64,000 bases of DNA from contig NZ_SWBP01000001.1 in the NCBI RefSeq assembly GCF_005116455.1, positions 806,001 through 870,000 of the forward strand. Reading direction: 5' to 3'. Shown here piece by piece: positions 18,635 to 26,735 of the stretch. Within the stretch, counting starts at the first letter, position 1. Each line of letters opens with the position of its first letter. The notes beneath the pieces are model-generated. The model worked only from the letters and a program-made list of their open reading frames with translations, had not been told where the DNA came from and made no database searches. A program made the translations under genes and the position numbers. The stretch is from Pedobacter cryophilus. GTDB taxonomy: Bacteria; Bacteroidota; Bacteroidia; Sphingobacteriales; Sphingobacteriaceae.

Positions 18635-18729
18635 GCGTTAACGATTGAAGCGGTATCCTTTATCCCTTTTTCGGGGATAAAGATTTAGCGAAAAGCGTGT
18701 TACCTTGCCTGCGGCAGGCAGGAAACGCC
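18635..18729 (+). repeat. Double-hairpin dispersed element, copy A
   Basis: Starts GCGTTAACGAT and ends AAACGCC. It contains a hairpin TTTATCCC/GGGATAAA (about 18659-18681), then AAAGATTTAGCG, then a GCCTGC/GCAGGC hairpin (18707-18719). The same frame with different hairpin sequences recurs at 31977-32088. It is non-coding and lies downstream of the efp fragment. Confidence 0.6.
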
Positions 18730-18747
18730 CTCAACCAAATTCAAATT

Positions 18748-19089
18748 TTACTTTACTCTTTCTAAATAAGCGCCTGTTGCGGTATCAACTTTTACCCTAT
18801 CGCCTTGGTTTACAAACATTGGCACTTTAATTTCTACACCTGTTTCTACAGTTGCATATTTTAAATCGTTGGTAGAAGTATCTCCTTTTACGGCAGGTTC
18901 TGTATAAGTAATTTCTAGCTCCACACTGTTTGGTGCTTTTGCTATTATTGGCTCATCGCTTTCGAAAGAAACAATTACATTCATGCCTTCTTTTAAGAAA
19001 CGGGCTGAATCCTCAAACAAAGATTTAGGAATATTAAATTGCTCGTAACTGGTGTTGTCCATCACTAAAAAATAGTAGCCGTCGGTTTG
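18748..19089 (-). pseudogene. efp: Elongation factor P fragment: domains II-III only
   Basis: EF-P relieves ribosome stalling at polyproline. Here only about 105-114 residues remain of the usual ~187. MDNTSYEQFNIPKSLF, FLKEGMNVIVSFESDEPI, VELEITYTEPAVKGDTS and VETGVEIKVPMFVNQGD are unmistakable EF-P domains II and III. The frame continues upstream of the GTG at 19065 through TDGYYFLV, then loses likeness exactly at the stop of the neighbouring beta-barrel gene (19091) and meets a stop at 19108-19110. Domain I, with the loop carrying the functional tip residue, is absent from the window. No internal stop or frameshift is seen, so the truncation is recent or the remnant is kept. A GTG at 19065 or the adjacent ATG at 19062 could still start translation. 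Confidence 0.82.
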
Positions 19090-19090
19090 T

Positions 19091-19672
19091 TTAAAATATT
19101 TTAAACCCTAAACTTAAATGCAATAAACTTTGTCTTTGTCCATCATTCTGATTGATATCTTGTAAACTAGTCTCATACCTTAAATCAACAGCTAAATTTC
19201 CAAAATCTACACCTGCACCAGCTTGTACATTGGTTACAAAATCTTTGTATTTATAAAAATCTGGATTGGTGGCTTGGTCAAAAGCGCTGCTATTATCATC
19301 TAAATTAAACTGAAAAGATGGTCCGGCCATAATTCTAAAGTTCAATTTATCGGTTCCAATTTTTGTGCCTAGTAACAAAGGGACATCTAATGTGGTAAAT
19401 TTTTGTTTTTCTTCTACCGTGGTGCCCCCGGTTTGAAACTTAAAGGTTGACCCTTTGGTGCCAATATAAGCTTCGGGTTGTAGGTAAAAACCTTTACCAA
19501 ACCTAGCCCAAGCTCCAACTTGATATCCTAAAACACCACTTTCATCAAACTCATTGTTTTGCGCTTTAATAGTGGTGTAGTTTAAACCGCCTTTTAAGCC
19601 TAAATTAAATTGTGCAAATGCCCCTGCAGATGTAATCAACATCAAACAAGCAGCTAATATTAGTTTTTTCAT
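19091..19672 (-). CDS. PorT-like outer membrane beta-barrel protein
   Basis: A 193-residue outer membrane barrel: signal peptide LILAACLMLITSAGAFAQ, then FNLGLKGGLNYTTI, the typical opening of the Bacteroidota beta-barrel (PF13568-like) domain. GYQVGAWARFGKGFYLQPE, PLLLGTKIGTDKLNFRIMAG and AGAGVDFGNLAVDLRYE are strand motifs, and it ends in a terminal Phe (LSLGFKIF) as barrels do for BAM recognition. Its stop lies at the breakpoint of the truncated efp, so this gene or its flank may mark where the rearrangement joined. Function unknown. Confidence 0.85.
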   Translation of the reverse strand: MKKLILAACLMLITSAGAFAQFNLGLKGGLNYTTIKAQNNEFDESGVLGYQVGAWARFGKGFYLQPEAYIGTKGSTFKFQTGGTTVEEKQKFTTLDVPLLLGTKIGTDKLNFRIMAGPSFQFNLDDNSSAFDQATNPDFYKYKDFVTNVQAGAGVDFGNLAVDLRYETSLQDINQNDGQRQSLLHLSLGFKIF

Positions 19673-19788
19673 TGTTTTAATTTTAAATAAATATTCCAGT
19701 AAAACTATAAAAGTGCAAATTTATTGCCAAATTATATTTTCTTGGAAAGCAAAATTCATGCAAAAAAACTTCCCACAGTCTTGCTTTT

Positions 19789-19860
19789 CACTATTGTCCG
19801 CCCATTAGCACCATTCCCCCGCACTTCGGGCTGCCGTTGCAATCAAGTTTATTATACTCG
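19789..19860 (+). repeat. Variable-hairpin dispersed element, copy Z (divergent)
   Basis: Reading on +: GTCCG, then a GC motif, ATTCCC, hairpin CCCG/CGGG, TGCCGTTGC, and GTTTATTATAC. These blocks are in the same order as copy X (29823-29946) and the reverse complement of copy Y (61939-62012), with a different, shorter central hairpin. Non-coding; it lies between the beta-barrel gene and the CsbD-like gene. Confidence 0.5.
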
Positions 19861-19901
19861 GGGTTGTACAAATCACCAGCAGATTAAAAGCATATAAATA
19901 G

Positions 19902-19931
19902 TTTCAATTTAAAATCAATGTGCTATTTTTG
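19902..19931 (+). promoter_or_regulatory. Bacteroidota-type promoter of the CsbD-like gene
   Basis: TATTTTTG at 19924-19931 is an exact TAnnTTTG -7 box, and TTTC at 19902-19905 stands 18 bases upstream as a weak -33 box (consensus TTTG). Transcription would begin just before the ATG at 19947, so that ATG, and not the in-frame upstream one at 19920, must be the start. Confidence 0.55.
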
Positions 19932-19946
19932 CAGCAAATTAATATC

Positions 19947-20162
19947 ATGGCAGAAATTACCATCAGTAAAGAAAACTGGGAAAGATTAAAACTTAAGCTT
20001 AAAAGAAAATACAATCACTTAAGTGATGAAGATTTAGTTTTTGAAGCTGGGCAAGAAGAAAATTTAATCAACCATTTACAAGGTAGGCTAAAAAGAAACA
20101 GAGAATATGTTGTTTTTACCTTAAAAAAGGGCTTGTTAAATATTGAAAATAACCGTTTGTAA
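19947..20162 (+). CDS. CsbD-like small stress protein
   Basis: A 71-residue soluble, highly charged protein. NWERLKLKLKRKYNHLSDEDLVFEAGQ followed by ENLINHLQGRLKRN matches the CsbD-like pattern (W-x2-K-x-K-x-K-x5-L-x-D-x-DL ... E-x-L-x2-L-x2-RL). Members are general-stress proteins of unknown biochemistry. An in-frame ATG 27 bases upstream is rejected because it precedes the likely transcription start. Expression under stress is inferred from the family. Confidence 0.75.
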   Translation: MAEITISKENWERLKLKLKRKYNHLSDEDLVFEAGQEENLINHLQGRLKRNREYVVFTLKKGLLNIENNRL

Positions 20163-20326
20163 TTTTTTTTGGTAGCCAACTCAATCAAATTAATTTTTAT
20201 TTCAAACCTTAATTAAGGTTTTCAACTATCCTAAAAACTGGTTTAACTGTCAAATAATGTGTCTACCCCATTAATGGCAATATAATTTTCACTCGTTTTC
20301 GTACATTTAATTCAAAATGTAACCAC

Positions 20327-22033
20327 ATGAATTTTTTTAAGAGAAACAGAAAGTTAAGTATAGGCATAGCTTTATTAGCTATTAGCACCACCACTTTCTC
20401 CTTCCGTGAAGATCTTTTTCAGATTTCTAAAAACCTAGATGTTTTTGCATCGGTTTATAAAGAACTTAATATCAATTATGTAGATGAAGTAAATACCTCT
20501 AAGCTTTTAAGAACGGGTATTGATGCCATGTTAGAAAACTTAGATCCTTACACAGAATTTGTTCCCGAGTCGGAGATTGAAGATTATAAAATGAAATATG
20601 TAAGCACCCAATACGGTGGTATTGGTGCAGGTGTAATTCATAGAGATGGCCGAGTATTTATTTCTGATCCTTTTGAAGGGTATCCCGCTCAAAAAGCTGA
20701 TATCAGAGCAGGAGACGAGGTAATTTCTATTGATAATGAGTTGATAAAAGGAAAAAATAATGAACAAGTAAGCCAGTTATTAAAAGGACCAAGAGAAACG
20801 GCATTAAAAATTGTGGTTCAAAGAGATGGTAAGAACATTGAAAAACTCATTAAGAGAGCAGAAATTAGCCAGCCTAACGTAAGCTACCATGGCATGTTAG
20901 AAGGCAACGTGGGTTACATTAAACTCGATAAATTTTTAGAAAACTCTGCTCAGGAGGTGAGAGATGCTTTAATTGCTATTCAAAAAAACAACCCCAACGG
21001 ATTAATCATTGATTTAAGATATAATGGTGGAGGTATTTTACAAGAAGCCGTAAAAATTGTTAATCTTTTTGTAGACCGTGATATTGAAGTGGTGATACAA
21101 AAGGGAAAAAACCCAGAGAAAACTATTGGTTATAAAACCTTTATGAGTCCGTTGGAGCCTAATTTACCTTTAATAGTTTTGGTAAACAGCCGTTCGGCTT
21201 CGGCATCAGAAATTGTTGCGGGTGCTTTACAAGATTTAGACCGAGCAGTGATTATTGGGCAGCGAAGTTTTGGAAAAGGATTGGTGCAACAAACCTTTAA
21301 TTTGCCTTACAACAGCTTGGTTAAAATTACGGTTGCTAAATATTATACGCCATCTGGCAGATGTATACAGGCTTTAGATTATACGCATAGAAATGAAGAT
21401 GGATCTGTAGATAGAGTAGCCGATTCTTTAATTACCGTTTATAAAACCAAAGGCGGCCGTTCTGTTTATGACGGGAGTGGTATTTATCCCGATTTTTATG
21501 TTGATCCTTACCAATATCATCAAATTACACAGGTTTTGGTGAGTAAATACCACATATTTGATTACGCCACACAATTTGCCAGAAAAAACCCAACGGTAGC
21601 CACTGCTAAAGAATTTAAATTGAGCGATGCCGAGTATCAAAACTTTGTAAGCTATTTAAAAGATAAAGATTACAGCTATCAAACGCCAACAGAAAGAACT
21701 TTAGCAGATTTAAAGTCTGATGCCGAAAAAGACAAAAAATACGAGGAAATTAAAGGGGAATTTGAGAGTTTAAAAACTAAAGTTTCTACCAGCAAAAAGA
21801 ACGATTTAATGGAATTTAAAACCGAAATTAAAAGGGTTTTAGAAAGTGAAATTGTACAACGTTACTATTTCCAAAACGGCCGAACTTTACAAGCTTTTCA
21901 GTACGATTTGGAATTAAGAAAAGCCACAGAAATTATCAATAATAAAACACTTACCGCCTCTGTATTAAAAGGAGAAGGTAATTTTAAAGTGATTGGTAAA
22001 CCCGGTCAGGTTTCTGCGCAGGTGGAAGATTAA
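20327..22033 (+). CDS. C-terminal processing peptidase, S41 family (CtpA/Prc)
   Basis: A 568-residue exported serine protease. A signal or anchor segment (KLSIGIALLAISTTTFSF) is followed by the N-terminal helical part (VDEVNTSKLLRTGIDAMLENLDPYTEFVPE). A PDZ domain lies at ~85-170 (IGAGVIHRDGRVFISDPFEG, AGDEVISID). The S41 core is GYIKLDKFLENSAQEV, then LIIDLRYNGGG, then SRSASASEIVAGAL (catalytic Ser) and SFGKGLVQQ (catalytic Lys). A long C-terminal helical region follows. It probably trims or degrades periplasmic proteins. The downstream gap holds a tandem repeat array. Confidence 0.93.
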   Translation: MNFFKRNRKLSIGIALLAISTTTFSFREDLFQISKNLDVFASVYKELNINYVDEVNTSKLLRTGIDAMLENLDPYTEFVPESEIEDYKMKYVSTQYGGIGAGVIHRDGRVFISDPFEGYPAQKADIRAGDEVISIDNELIKGKNNEQVSQLLKGPRETALKIVVQRDGKNIEKLIKRAEISQPNVSYHGMLEGNVGYIKLDKFLENSAQEVRDALIAIQKNNPNGLIIDLRYNGGGILQEAVKIVNLFVDRDIEVVIQKGKNPEKTIGYKTFMSPLEPNLPLIVLVNSRSASASEIVAGALQDLDRAVIIGQRSFGKGLVQQTFNLPYNSLVKITVAKYYTPSGRCIQALDYTHRNEDGSVDRVADSLITVYKTKGGRSVYDGSGIYPDFYVDPYQYHQITQVLVSKYHIFDYATQFARKNPTVATAKEFKLSDAEYQNFVSYLKDKDYSYQTPTERTLADLKSDAEKDKKYEEIKGEFESLKTKVSTSKKNDLMEFKTEIKRVLESEIVQRYYFQNGRTLQAFQYDLELRKATEIINNKTLTASVLKGEGNFKVIGKPGQVSAQVED

Positions 22034-22039
22034 CGTTTC

Positions 22040-23026
22040 TTTGTCCTCCCGAATTCATTTCGGGGATCATACAAAGAGGTTACTCATTTTAGGTTTGTCC
22101 TCCCGAATTCATTTCGGGATCTTACAAATAGGTTTACTCATTTTAGGTTTTGAATATAATTGTGGCTACCTATTTCATGAGATACTGAACCAAGTTCAGC
22201 ATGACAAATGTTTAGGTTTGTCCTCCCGAATTCATTTCGGGATCTTACAAATAAGTTTACTCATTTGAAGTTTTGAATATAATTGTGGCTACCTATTGCA
22301 TGAGATGCTGAACCAAGTTCAGCATGACAAAGGTTTAGGTTTGTCCTCCCGAATTCATTTCGGGATCTTACAAATAGGTTTACTCATTTTGGGTTTTTAA
22401 ATATAATTGTGGCTACCTATTGCATGAGATACTGAAACGAGTTCAGAATGACAAACCTTTGTCCTCCCGAATTCATTTCGGGATCTTACAAATAGGTGTA
22501 CTCATTTTAGGTTTTGAATATAATTGTGGCTACCTATAGCATGAGATACTGAAACAAGTTCAGCATGACAAACCTTTGTCCTCCCGAATTCATTTCGGGA
22601 TCTTACAAGTAGGTGTACTTCAATTTAGGTTTTTGAATATATTGTTGACTACTTATTTAATGGGATACTGAAACAAGTTCAGCATGACAAATGTTTAGGT
22701 TTGTCCTCCCGAATTCATTTCGGGATCTTACAAATAGGTTTACTCATTTTGGGTTTTTAAATATAATTGTGGCTACCTATTGCATGAGATACTGAAACGA
22801 GTTCAGCATGACAAACCTTTGTCATTCTGAATTCATTTCGGGATCTTACAAGTAGGTGTACTTCAATTTAGGTTTTTGAATATATTGTTGACTACTTATT
22901 TAATGGGATACTGAAACAAGTTCAGCATGACAAAGGGCTCTTACAAATAGGTGTACTCATTTTAGGTTTTTGAATATATTGTTGGCTACTTATATAATGT
23001 GATCCTTTACCAAGTTCAGCAGGACA
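22040..23026. repeat. Tandem array of about eight REPIN-like units
   Basis: About 990 bp of 117-125-bp units. Each unit has a left palindrome (TTTGTCCTCCCGAA, TTCA, TTTCGGGATCTTACAA) and a right palindrome (GAGATACTGAAAC, AAGTTCAGCATGACAAA) around an AT-rich centre. The right module is, in reverse complement, a ~70 percent match to the left, so each unit is a 45-bp imperfect inverted repeat. Left modules start near 22040 (solo), 22094, 22217, 22340, 22457, 22575, 22700, 22817 and about 22935 (degenerate). It lies between the 3-prime ends of two convergent genes. Related GTCATGCTGAA palindromes are scattered in other Bacteroidota genomes (recollection). Confidence 0.85.
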
Positions 23027-23029
23027 AAG

Positions 23030-23057
23030 AAAAAAAGGTTGGGCAACAAACCCAACA
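23030..23057 (-). terminator. Terminator of the BlaI-M56 operon
   Basis: On the minus strand GTTGGG (23056-23051), loop TTTGTTG, CCCAAC (23043-23038), then seven T's to 23030. It lies 33 bases after the M56 gene stop and separates the operon from the repeat array. Confidence 0.85.
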
Positions 23058-23089
23058 TTTCCGATTTATTTAAACCTAACCAAAACTTC

Positions 23090-24664
23090 TTACTCTTTCT
23101 TTTTGGTGGTAATTTCTATCACACCATCTTTTCCTTTATCACCATATTTTTTAATGGCTGCTTCTCCTTTTAAAACATTAATACTTTCTATTTCATTAGG
23201 GTTTAAATCTTTCTTCAAATTGTTTTTATCTCCTTTATATTCTAAGCCGTCTACAATGAATAATGCATTATTGCTTGATGAAATATCCATTGGTGCTGGA
23301 GGTGGCGGTGGCGTTCCATTAACGCTGGGTGCGGGTGGTGGTGGAGGAGTTTTTCCTGTGGCTCCTTTCATTTGAAAAAATATGGGCACAACATAACTTA
23401 CCCTTACTACTTTTCCATTTTGCATTCCCGGTGTCCATTTTGGAGATAATGCCAATACTCTTACCGCTTCTTCATCACAACCGGATCCAATCCCTCTTAC
23501 TACTTTAATTTCAGATAAACTTCCATCTTTCTCGACAACAAATTGAACAAAAACTCGTCCTTGAATCTTATTATCTCTGGCTAATGCCGGATACTTCATG
23601 TTTTCGCCCAGAAACATACCAAAAGCTTGTAATCCGCCAGGAAAAGAAGGTAACTCGTCAACTTTAGTAAATACAGAATCTATGTTTTCAAGATTTGCGC
23701 TAGTTATTTGATTGATAGTTGTTGGATCTTTAAATATTTTGTTGGTTACCTCTTTTTTTGAATTCAAATTCGGAAGACTTTCGGTGATGTTATGCTTAGG
23801 GGCAACTTGTTTCGCAATAGTTTTTAAATTCTTATTCTCGCTAATAGTAGCCGAAGATAAAATCATCGCGATTAGAAATAATGGGGCAGATAAGCCGTAT
23901 TTTAACAGGGCTGTTTTCCTTGATTTAGGTTTTTGTAACATTTGAATCCTCCTTTTTAATAATGATTGGTTAAAGAAATTATTAGTTAAACTGTTGGGGT
24001 TAATGCCAAAGCTTTTACTGAAAAGCAGTAAGGCATAATCTTTTTTATTGTTTTGTAGATGCAAGGCTTGTTCATCAGCAATAAATTCATGAATATGGCG
24101 GATAGATTTTTTGTACAAATAAACAATTGGGTTAAACCAATTAATGATGCATAAAATCTCTAAAAACAATACATCCGCCGAGTGTAATTGCTTGGCATGA
24201 GTTTGTTCATGCTTTTCTATTTGTTCTTTTTGTGGTAAATCAGGGTTTACCCTTACTTTTCTAAAAAATGAAAATGCTTCTGGATGATGATCCGAATTCA
24301 ACATTTTTTGTACTCTGGTTAATCGATATATCAATCTTAAAACCAAAAAAATCATCATGAATAGATAAACAAAAGTTAAATAATCTCCCAATGTCCAAAT
24401 GGTTTCCTCTACTATTGGGGAGGCAAAGCCCTGCAACATCATCATGTTTACGCTGGTCCAGCTGGTTTGCACCTTTTCTGTAATGAAAAATGATTGTACC
24501 CAATTGGTTCTGTACAAAGGAATCATTAGCGCAAAAATGGAAGTACTTAATAAGTAAGTTCTATTTAGGTTAAAAAATGTTTCGTTCCTTAAAATAAAAA
24601 TATAGAACGCATAAAACAACATCAAATAGAGGTTGATTTGGATGAGGTAGTTTGCCCAATTCAT
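23090..24664 (-). CDS. BlaR1-like M56 membrane peptidase fused to a TonB C-terminal domain and a plug-like tail
   Basis: A 524-residue inner membrane protein. Hydrophobic segments at ~8-25, 38-50 and 95-113 surround the M56 zinc site EKHEQTHAKQ (HEQTH at 152-156) and the later HEFIADEQAL. A further membrane span lies at ~265. Then comes a TonB C-terminal domain (~345-430: PGGLQAFGMFLGENMKYPA, GRVFVQFVVEKDG, WTPGMQNGKVVRVSY) and a Pro-rich linker. The last 55 residues look like a SusC/TonB-receptor plug (FIVDGLEYKG, LNPNEIESINVLKG, GVIEITTKKKE). In BlaR1-type systems the peptidase relays a signal that leads to loss of BlaI. Start overlaps the blaI stop by one base. The plug-like tail on an inner membrane protein is odd. 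Confidence 0.85.
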   Translation of the reverse strand: MNWANYLIQINLYLMLFYAFYIFILRNETFFNLNRTYLLSTSIFALMIPLYRTNWVQSFFITEKVQTSWTSVNMMMLQGFASPIVEETIWTLGDYLTFVYLFMMIFLVLRLIYRLTRVQKMLNSDHHPEAFSFFRKVRVNPDLPQKEQIEKHEQTHAKQLHSADVLFLEILCIINWFNPIVYLYKKSIRHIHEFIADEQALHLQNNKKDYALLLFSKSFGINPNSLTNNFFNQSLLKRRIQMLQKPKSRKTALLKYGLSAPLFLIAMILSSATISENKNLKTIAKQVAPKHNITESLPNLNSKKEVTNKIFKDPTTINQITSANLENIDSVFTKVDELPSFPGGLQAFGMFLGENMKYPALARDNKIQGRVFVQFVVEKDGSLSEIKVVRGIGSGCDEEAVRVLALSPKWTPGMQNGKVVRVSYVVPIFFQMKGATGKTPPPPPAPSVNGTPPPPPAPMDISSSNNALFIVDGLEYKGDKNNLKKDLNPNEIESINVLKGEAAIKKYGDKGKDGVIEITTKKKE

Positions 24665-25038
24665 TATTGCTCGTTTTTAAGTTTTTCAATCATTTTCATA
24701 ATCTCATCAGCTTCAGCTAAATCAATTTTTTGCTTTTTCACAAAAAATGAAAACATGCTTTCTACCGAGTTTTCAAAATAGCCGTTCATTAGTTTTTCTG
24801 TGGCGAAGTTTTTATACTCTTCTTTACTAATCACAGGATGGTATTGGTGACTTTTTCCAAAGGCAGCATGATCTATAAAACCTTTAGTTTCTAAAATTCT
24901 AATGATGGTTGATACCGTATTATAAGCAGGTTTAGGTTCAGGTAATTGCTCAATTACATCTTTCACAAAGCCTTCTTTTAAATCCCATAATACCTGCATA
25001 ATTTGTTCTTCGGCTTTGGTTAGTTCTTTGATTTCCAT
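24664..25038 (-). CDS. BlaI/MecI-family transcriptional repressor
   Basis: A 124-residue winged-helix repressor. ELTKAEEQIMQVLWDLKEGFVKDV is the family opening, PAYNTVSTIIRILETKGFIDH the recognition helix and wing, and HQYHPVISKEEY the start of the dimerisation part, where BlaI/MecI are cleaved on induction. It is the first gene of a two-gene operon with the M56 protein, the standard sensor-repressor pair. A tandem 20-bp dyad repeat lies 63 bases upstream of its start and is the likely operator. The target genes beyond its own operon are not evident. Confidence 0.92.
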   Translation of the reverse strand: MEIKELTKAEEQIMQVLWDLKEGFVKDVIEQLPEPKPAYNTVSTIIRILETKGFIDHAAFGKSHQYHPVISKEEYKNFATEKLMNGYFENSVESMFSFFVKKQKIDLAEADEIMKMIEKLKNEQ

Positions 25039-25100
25039 TTGTTTGTATATTTTTATAATAAGAGTTTATCAATTTATTTTTAGGCTATAATCAAATATAT

Positions 25101-25140
25101 AACTAATATTTTAGTTTTACAACTATTTATTTAGTTTTCA
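25101..25140. promoter_or_regulatory. Two tandem 20-bp dyad repeats, candidate BlaI operator
   Basis: Copies 25101-25120 and 25121-25140 each begin AACTA and contain TTAGTTTT. The first has perfect arms AACTAA/TTAGTT with a TATT centre; the second has AACTA/TAGTT with a 6-base centre. The 20-base period puts both dyads on one DNA face, as for cooperative dimer binding. They lie 63 bases upstream of the BlaI gene. Confidence 0.6.
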
Positions 25141-25276
25141 TCTGGCTAAATTATTGTTACCTTCATTAAAACCTAAAAGCTTTGATTTTTGACCGTAAAT
25201 AAGGTTAGATAAATCAGAAAGCGTTTAAATAACGCTCAAACCAATTTTTGCAATTCATTTTTATTAAACCATTATT

Positions 25277-26677
25277 ATGAACATTACTTTTCATGGCGCT
25301 GCACAAACCGTTACCGGAAGCAAGCATTTAATTAAACTAGATAGCGGTACTCAAATTTTATTAGACTGTGGCATGTTTCAGGGTCATGGAAAAGATACTG
25401 CAAAACTGAATGAAGATTTTGGTTTTAATGCTTCAGAAATAGACTTTTTGATTCTTTCTCATGCTCATATAGATCATTCGGGCTTGATTCCTAAATTGGT
25501 AGCGAGTGGTTTTAAAGGGCAAATTTTAGCTACACCGGCTACTTATGATTTATGCAAGATTTTATTAGAAGATTCGGCTAATATTCAAGAATCTGATGCC
25601 AAATATTTGAATAAGAAAAGAGAAAAACAAGGCAAACAACCAATTGAGCCGTTGTACACTAAAAAAGATGCCTTACTAGCGCTTACTTTTTTTAAAAAGA
25701 TAAAATATGAGACCATTCACCAAGTTACAAATGGGGTGAAACTTATTTTTAAAGATGCCGGGCATATTATTGGTAGCGCATCGGTCCATTTAGATATTAC
25801 TGAAAACGAAAAAACAACCAAAATTTCTTTTAGTGGTGATGTGGGCAGGTTTAAAGATTTGATACTAAAAGAACCCGCTACTTTTAGGCAAGCCGATTAT
25901 ATTTTAATAGAATCTACTTACGGCAGCAGCTTGCATGAAGATGCCATTGCTGCAGAAGATAAAATATTAGAAATTATTAGAGACACCTGTATCAATAGAA
26001 AAGGCAAAGTGATTATCCCTGCATTTAGTGTTGGCCGTACGCAAGAGCTGCTATATTCTTTAAATAGCTTAGAATTGAAGGGAAAATTGCCCGATGTAAA
26101 GTATTTTGTAGACAGTCCGCTTTCTGGAAAAGCAACTTTGGTGGTTAAAGCACATCCTTGGAATTTTAATGAAAAAGTACAAGAAGTTTTAAAAGTTGAT
26201 GAAGATCCTTTTGATTTTAAAGGATTAAGATATGTGGAAGATGTAGAGGAATCTATGGCTTTAAATGATGATCATTCGCCAATGGTAATCATTTCTGCCA
26301 GTGGAATGGCCGAAGCTGGTAGAGTGAAACACCATATTAAAAACAATATTAATGACCCAAACAATACCATTTTAATGGTGGGTTATGCAGAACCTTCTTC
26401 TTTAGCTGGTCGTTTATTAAATGGGGTAAATCCGGTACATATTTTTGGAGAGGAGTATATGGTAAATGCACAAATTAAGTTTTTACAATCATTAAGTGCG
26501 CATGGAGATCAGGCTGATTTATTGCGATTTTTAGCTTGTCAGGATAAAAGCCTCATCAAAAAAATGTTTTTGGTACATGGCGAAATCAAAACTCAAGAAA
26601 TATTTAAAGAGAAATTAATGAGTGAAGGTTACCACGATATAGAGATTCCTACTAGGCATCAAAGTTTTGAGTTATAA
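25277..26677 (+). CDS. Beta-CASP metallo-beta-lactamase-fold RNA nuclease
   Basis: A 466-residue cytoplasmic zinc nuclease of the CPSF73/YSH1-like class. The N-terminal MBL motifs are intact: LDCGMFQG, SHAHIDHSG (His62, His64, Asp66, His67), KDAGHIIGSASVHL and FSGDVGR. The beta-CASP part has ESTYGSS, IPAFSVGRTQELLY, DSPLS and ISASGMAEAGRVKHH. The C-terminal RNA-specificity motif is SLSAHGDQADLL with a final FLVHGE. It probably acts in RNA processing or decay; the substrate is unknown. It is followed by a perfect 30-base palindromic terminator. Confidence 0.92.
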   Translation: MNITFHGAAQTVTGSKHLIKLDSGTQILLDCGMFQGHGKDTAKLNEDFGFNASEIDFLILSHAHIDHSGLIPKLVASGFKGQILATPATYDLCKILLEDSANIQESDAKYLNKKREKQGKQPIEPLYTKKDALLALTFFKKIKYETIHQVTNGVKLIFKDAGHIIGSASVHLDITENEKTTKISFSGDVGRFKDLILKEPATFRQADYILIESTYGSSLHEDAIAAEDKILEIIRDTCINRKGKVIIPAFSVGRTQELLYSLNSLELKGKLPDVKYFVDSPLSGKATLVVKAHPWNFNEKVQEVLKVDEDPFDFKGLRYVEDVEESMALNDDHSPMVIISASGMAEAGRVKHHIKNNINDPNNTILMVGYAEPSSLAGRLLNGVNPVHIFGEEYMVNAQIKFLQSLSAHGDQADLLRFLACQDKSLIKKMFLVHGEIKTQEIFKEKLMSEGYHDIEIPTRHQSFEL

Positions 26678-26683
26678 AACAAA

Positions 26684-26713
26684 AACAGCCCACGGTTTAA
26701 ACCGTGGGCTGTT
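26684..26713. terminator. Perfect palindromic bidirectional terminator
   Basis: AACAGCCCACGGTTT and its exact reverse complement adjoin with no separate loop, flanked by A's on the left and T's on the right. It serves the nuclease gene (+) and the M28 peptidase gene ending at 26736 (-). Confidence 0.9.
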
Positions 26714-26735
26714 TATTTATGCTAATTTTTTAGAA

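Noticed and set aside
21993-22268. 91-residue ORF running from the end of the ctpA gene into the repeats
   Set aside because: Its repeated LSSRIHFG-type words are just translation of the palindromes; it starts inside a verified gene.
22040-23026. CRISPR array
   Set aside because: Repeats are palindromic modules with near-identical intervening sequence, the 117-125-base period is too long, there are no unique spacers, and no cas gene is in the window.
23090-25038. Beta-lactam resistance module
   Set aside because: The M56 protein lacks a penicillin-binding sensor domain and no beta-lactamase or mecA-like gene is nearby; the metallo-beta-lactamase-fold gene at 25277 is an RNA nuclease with intact beta-CASP motifs.
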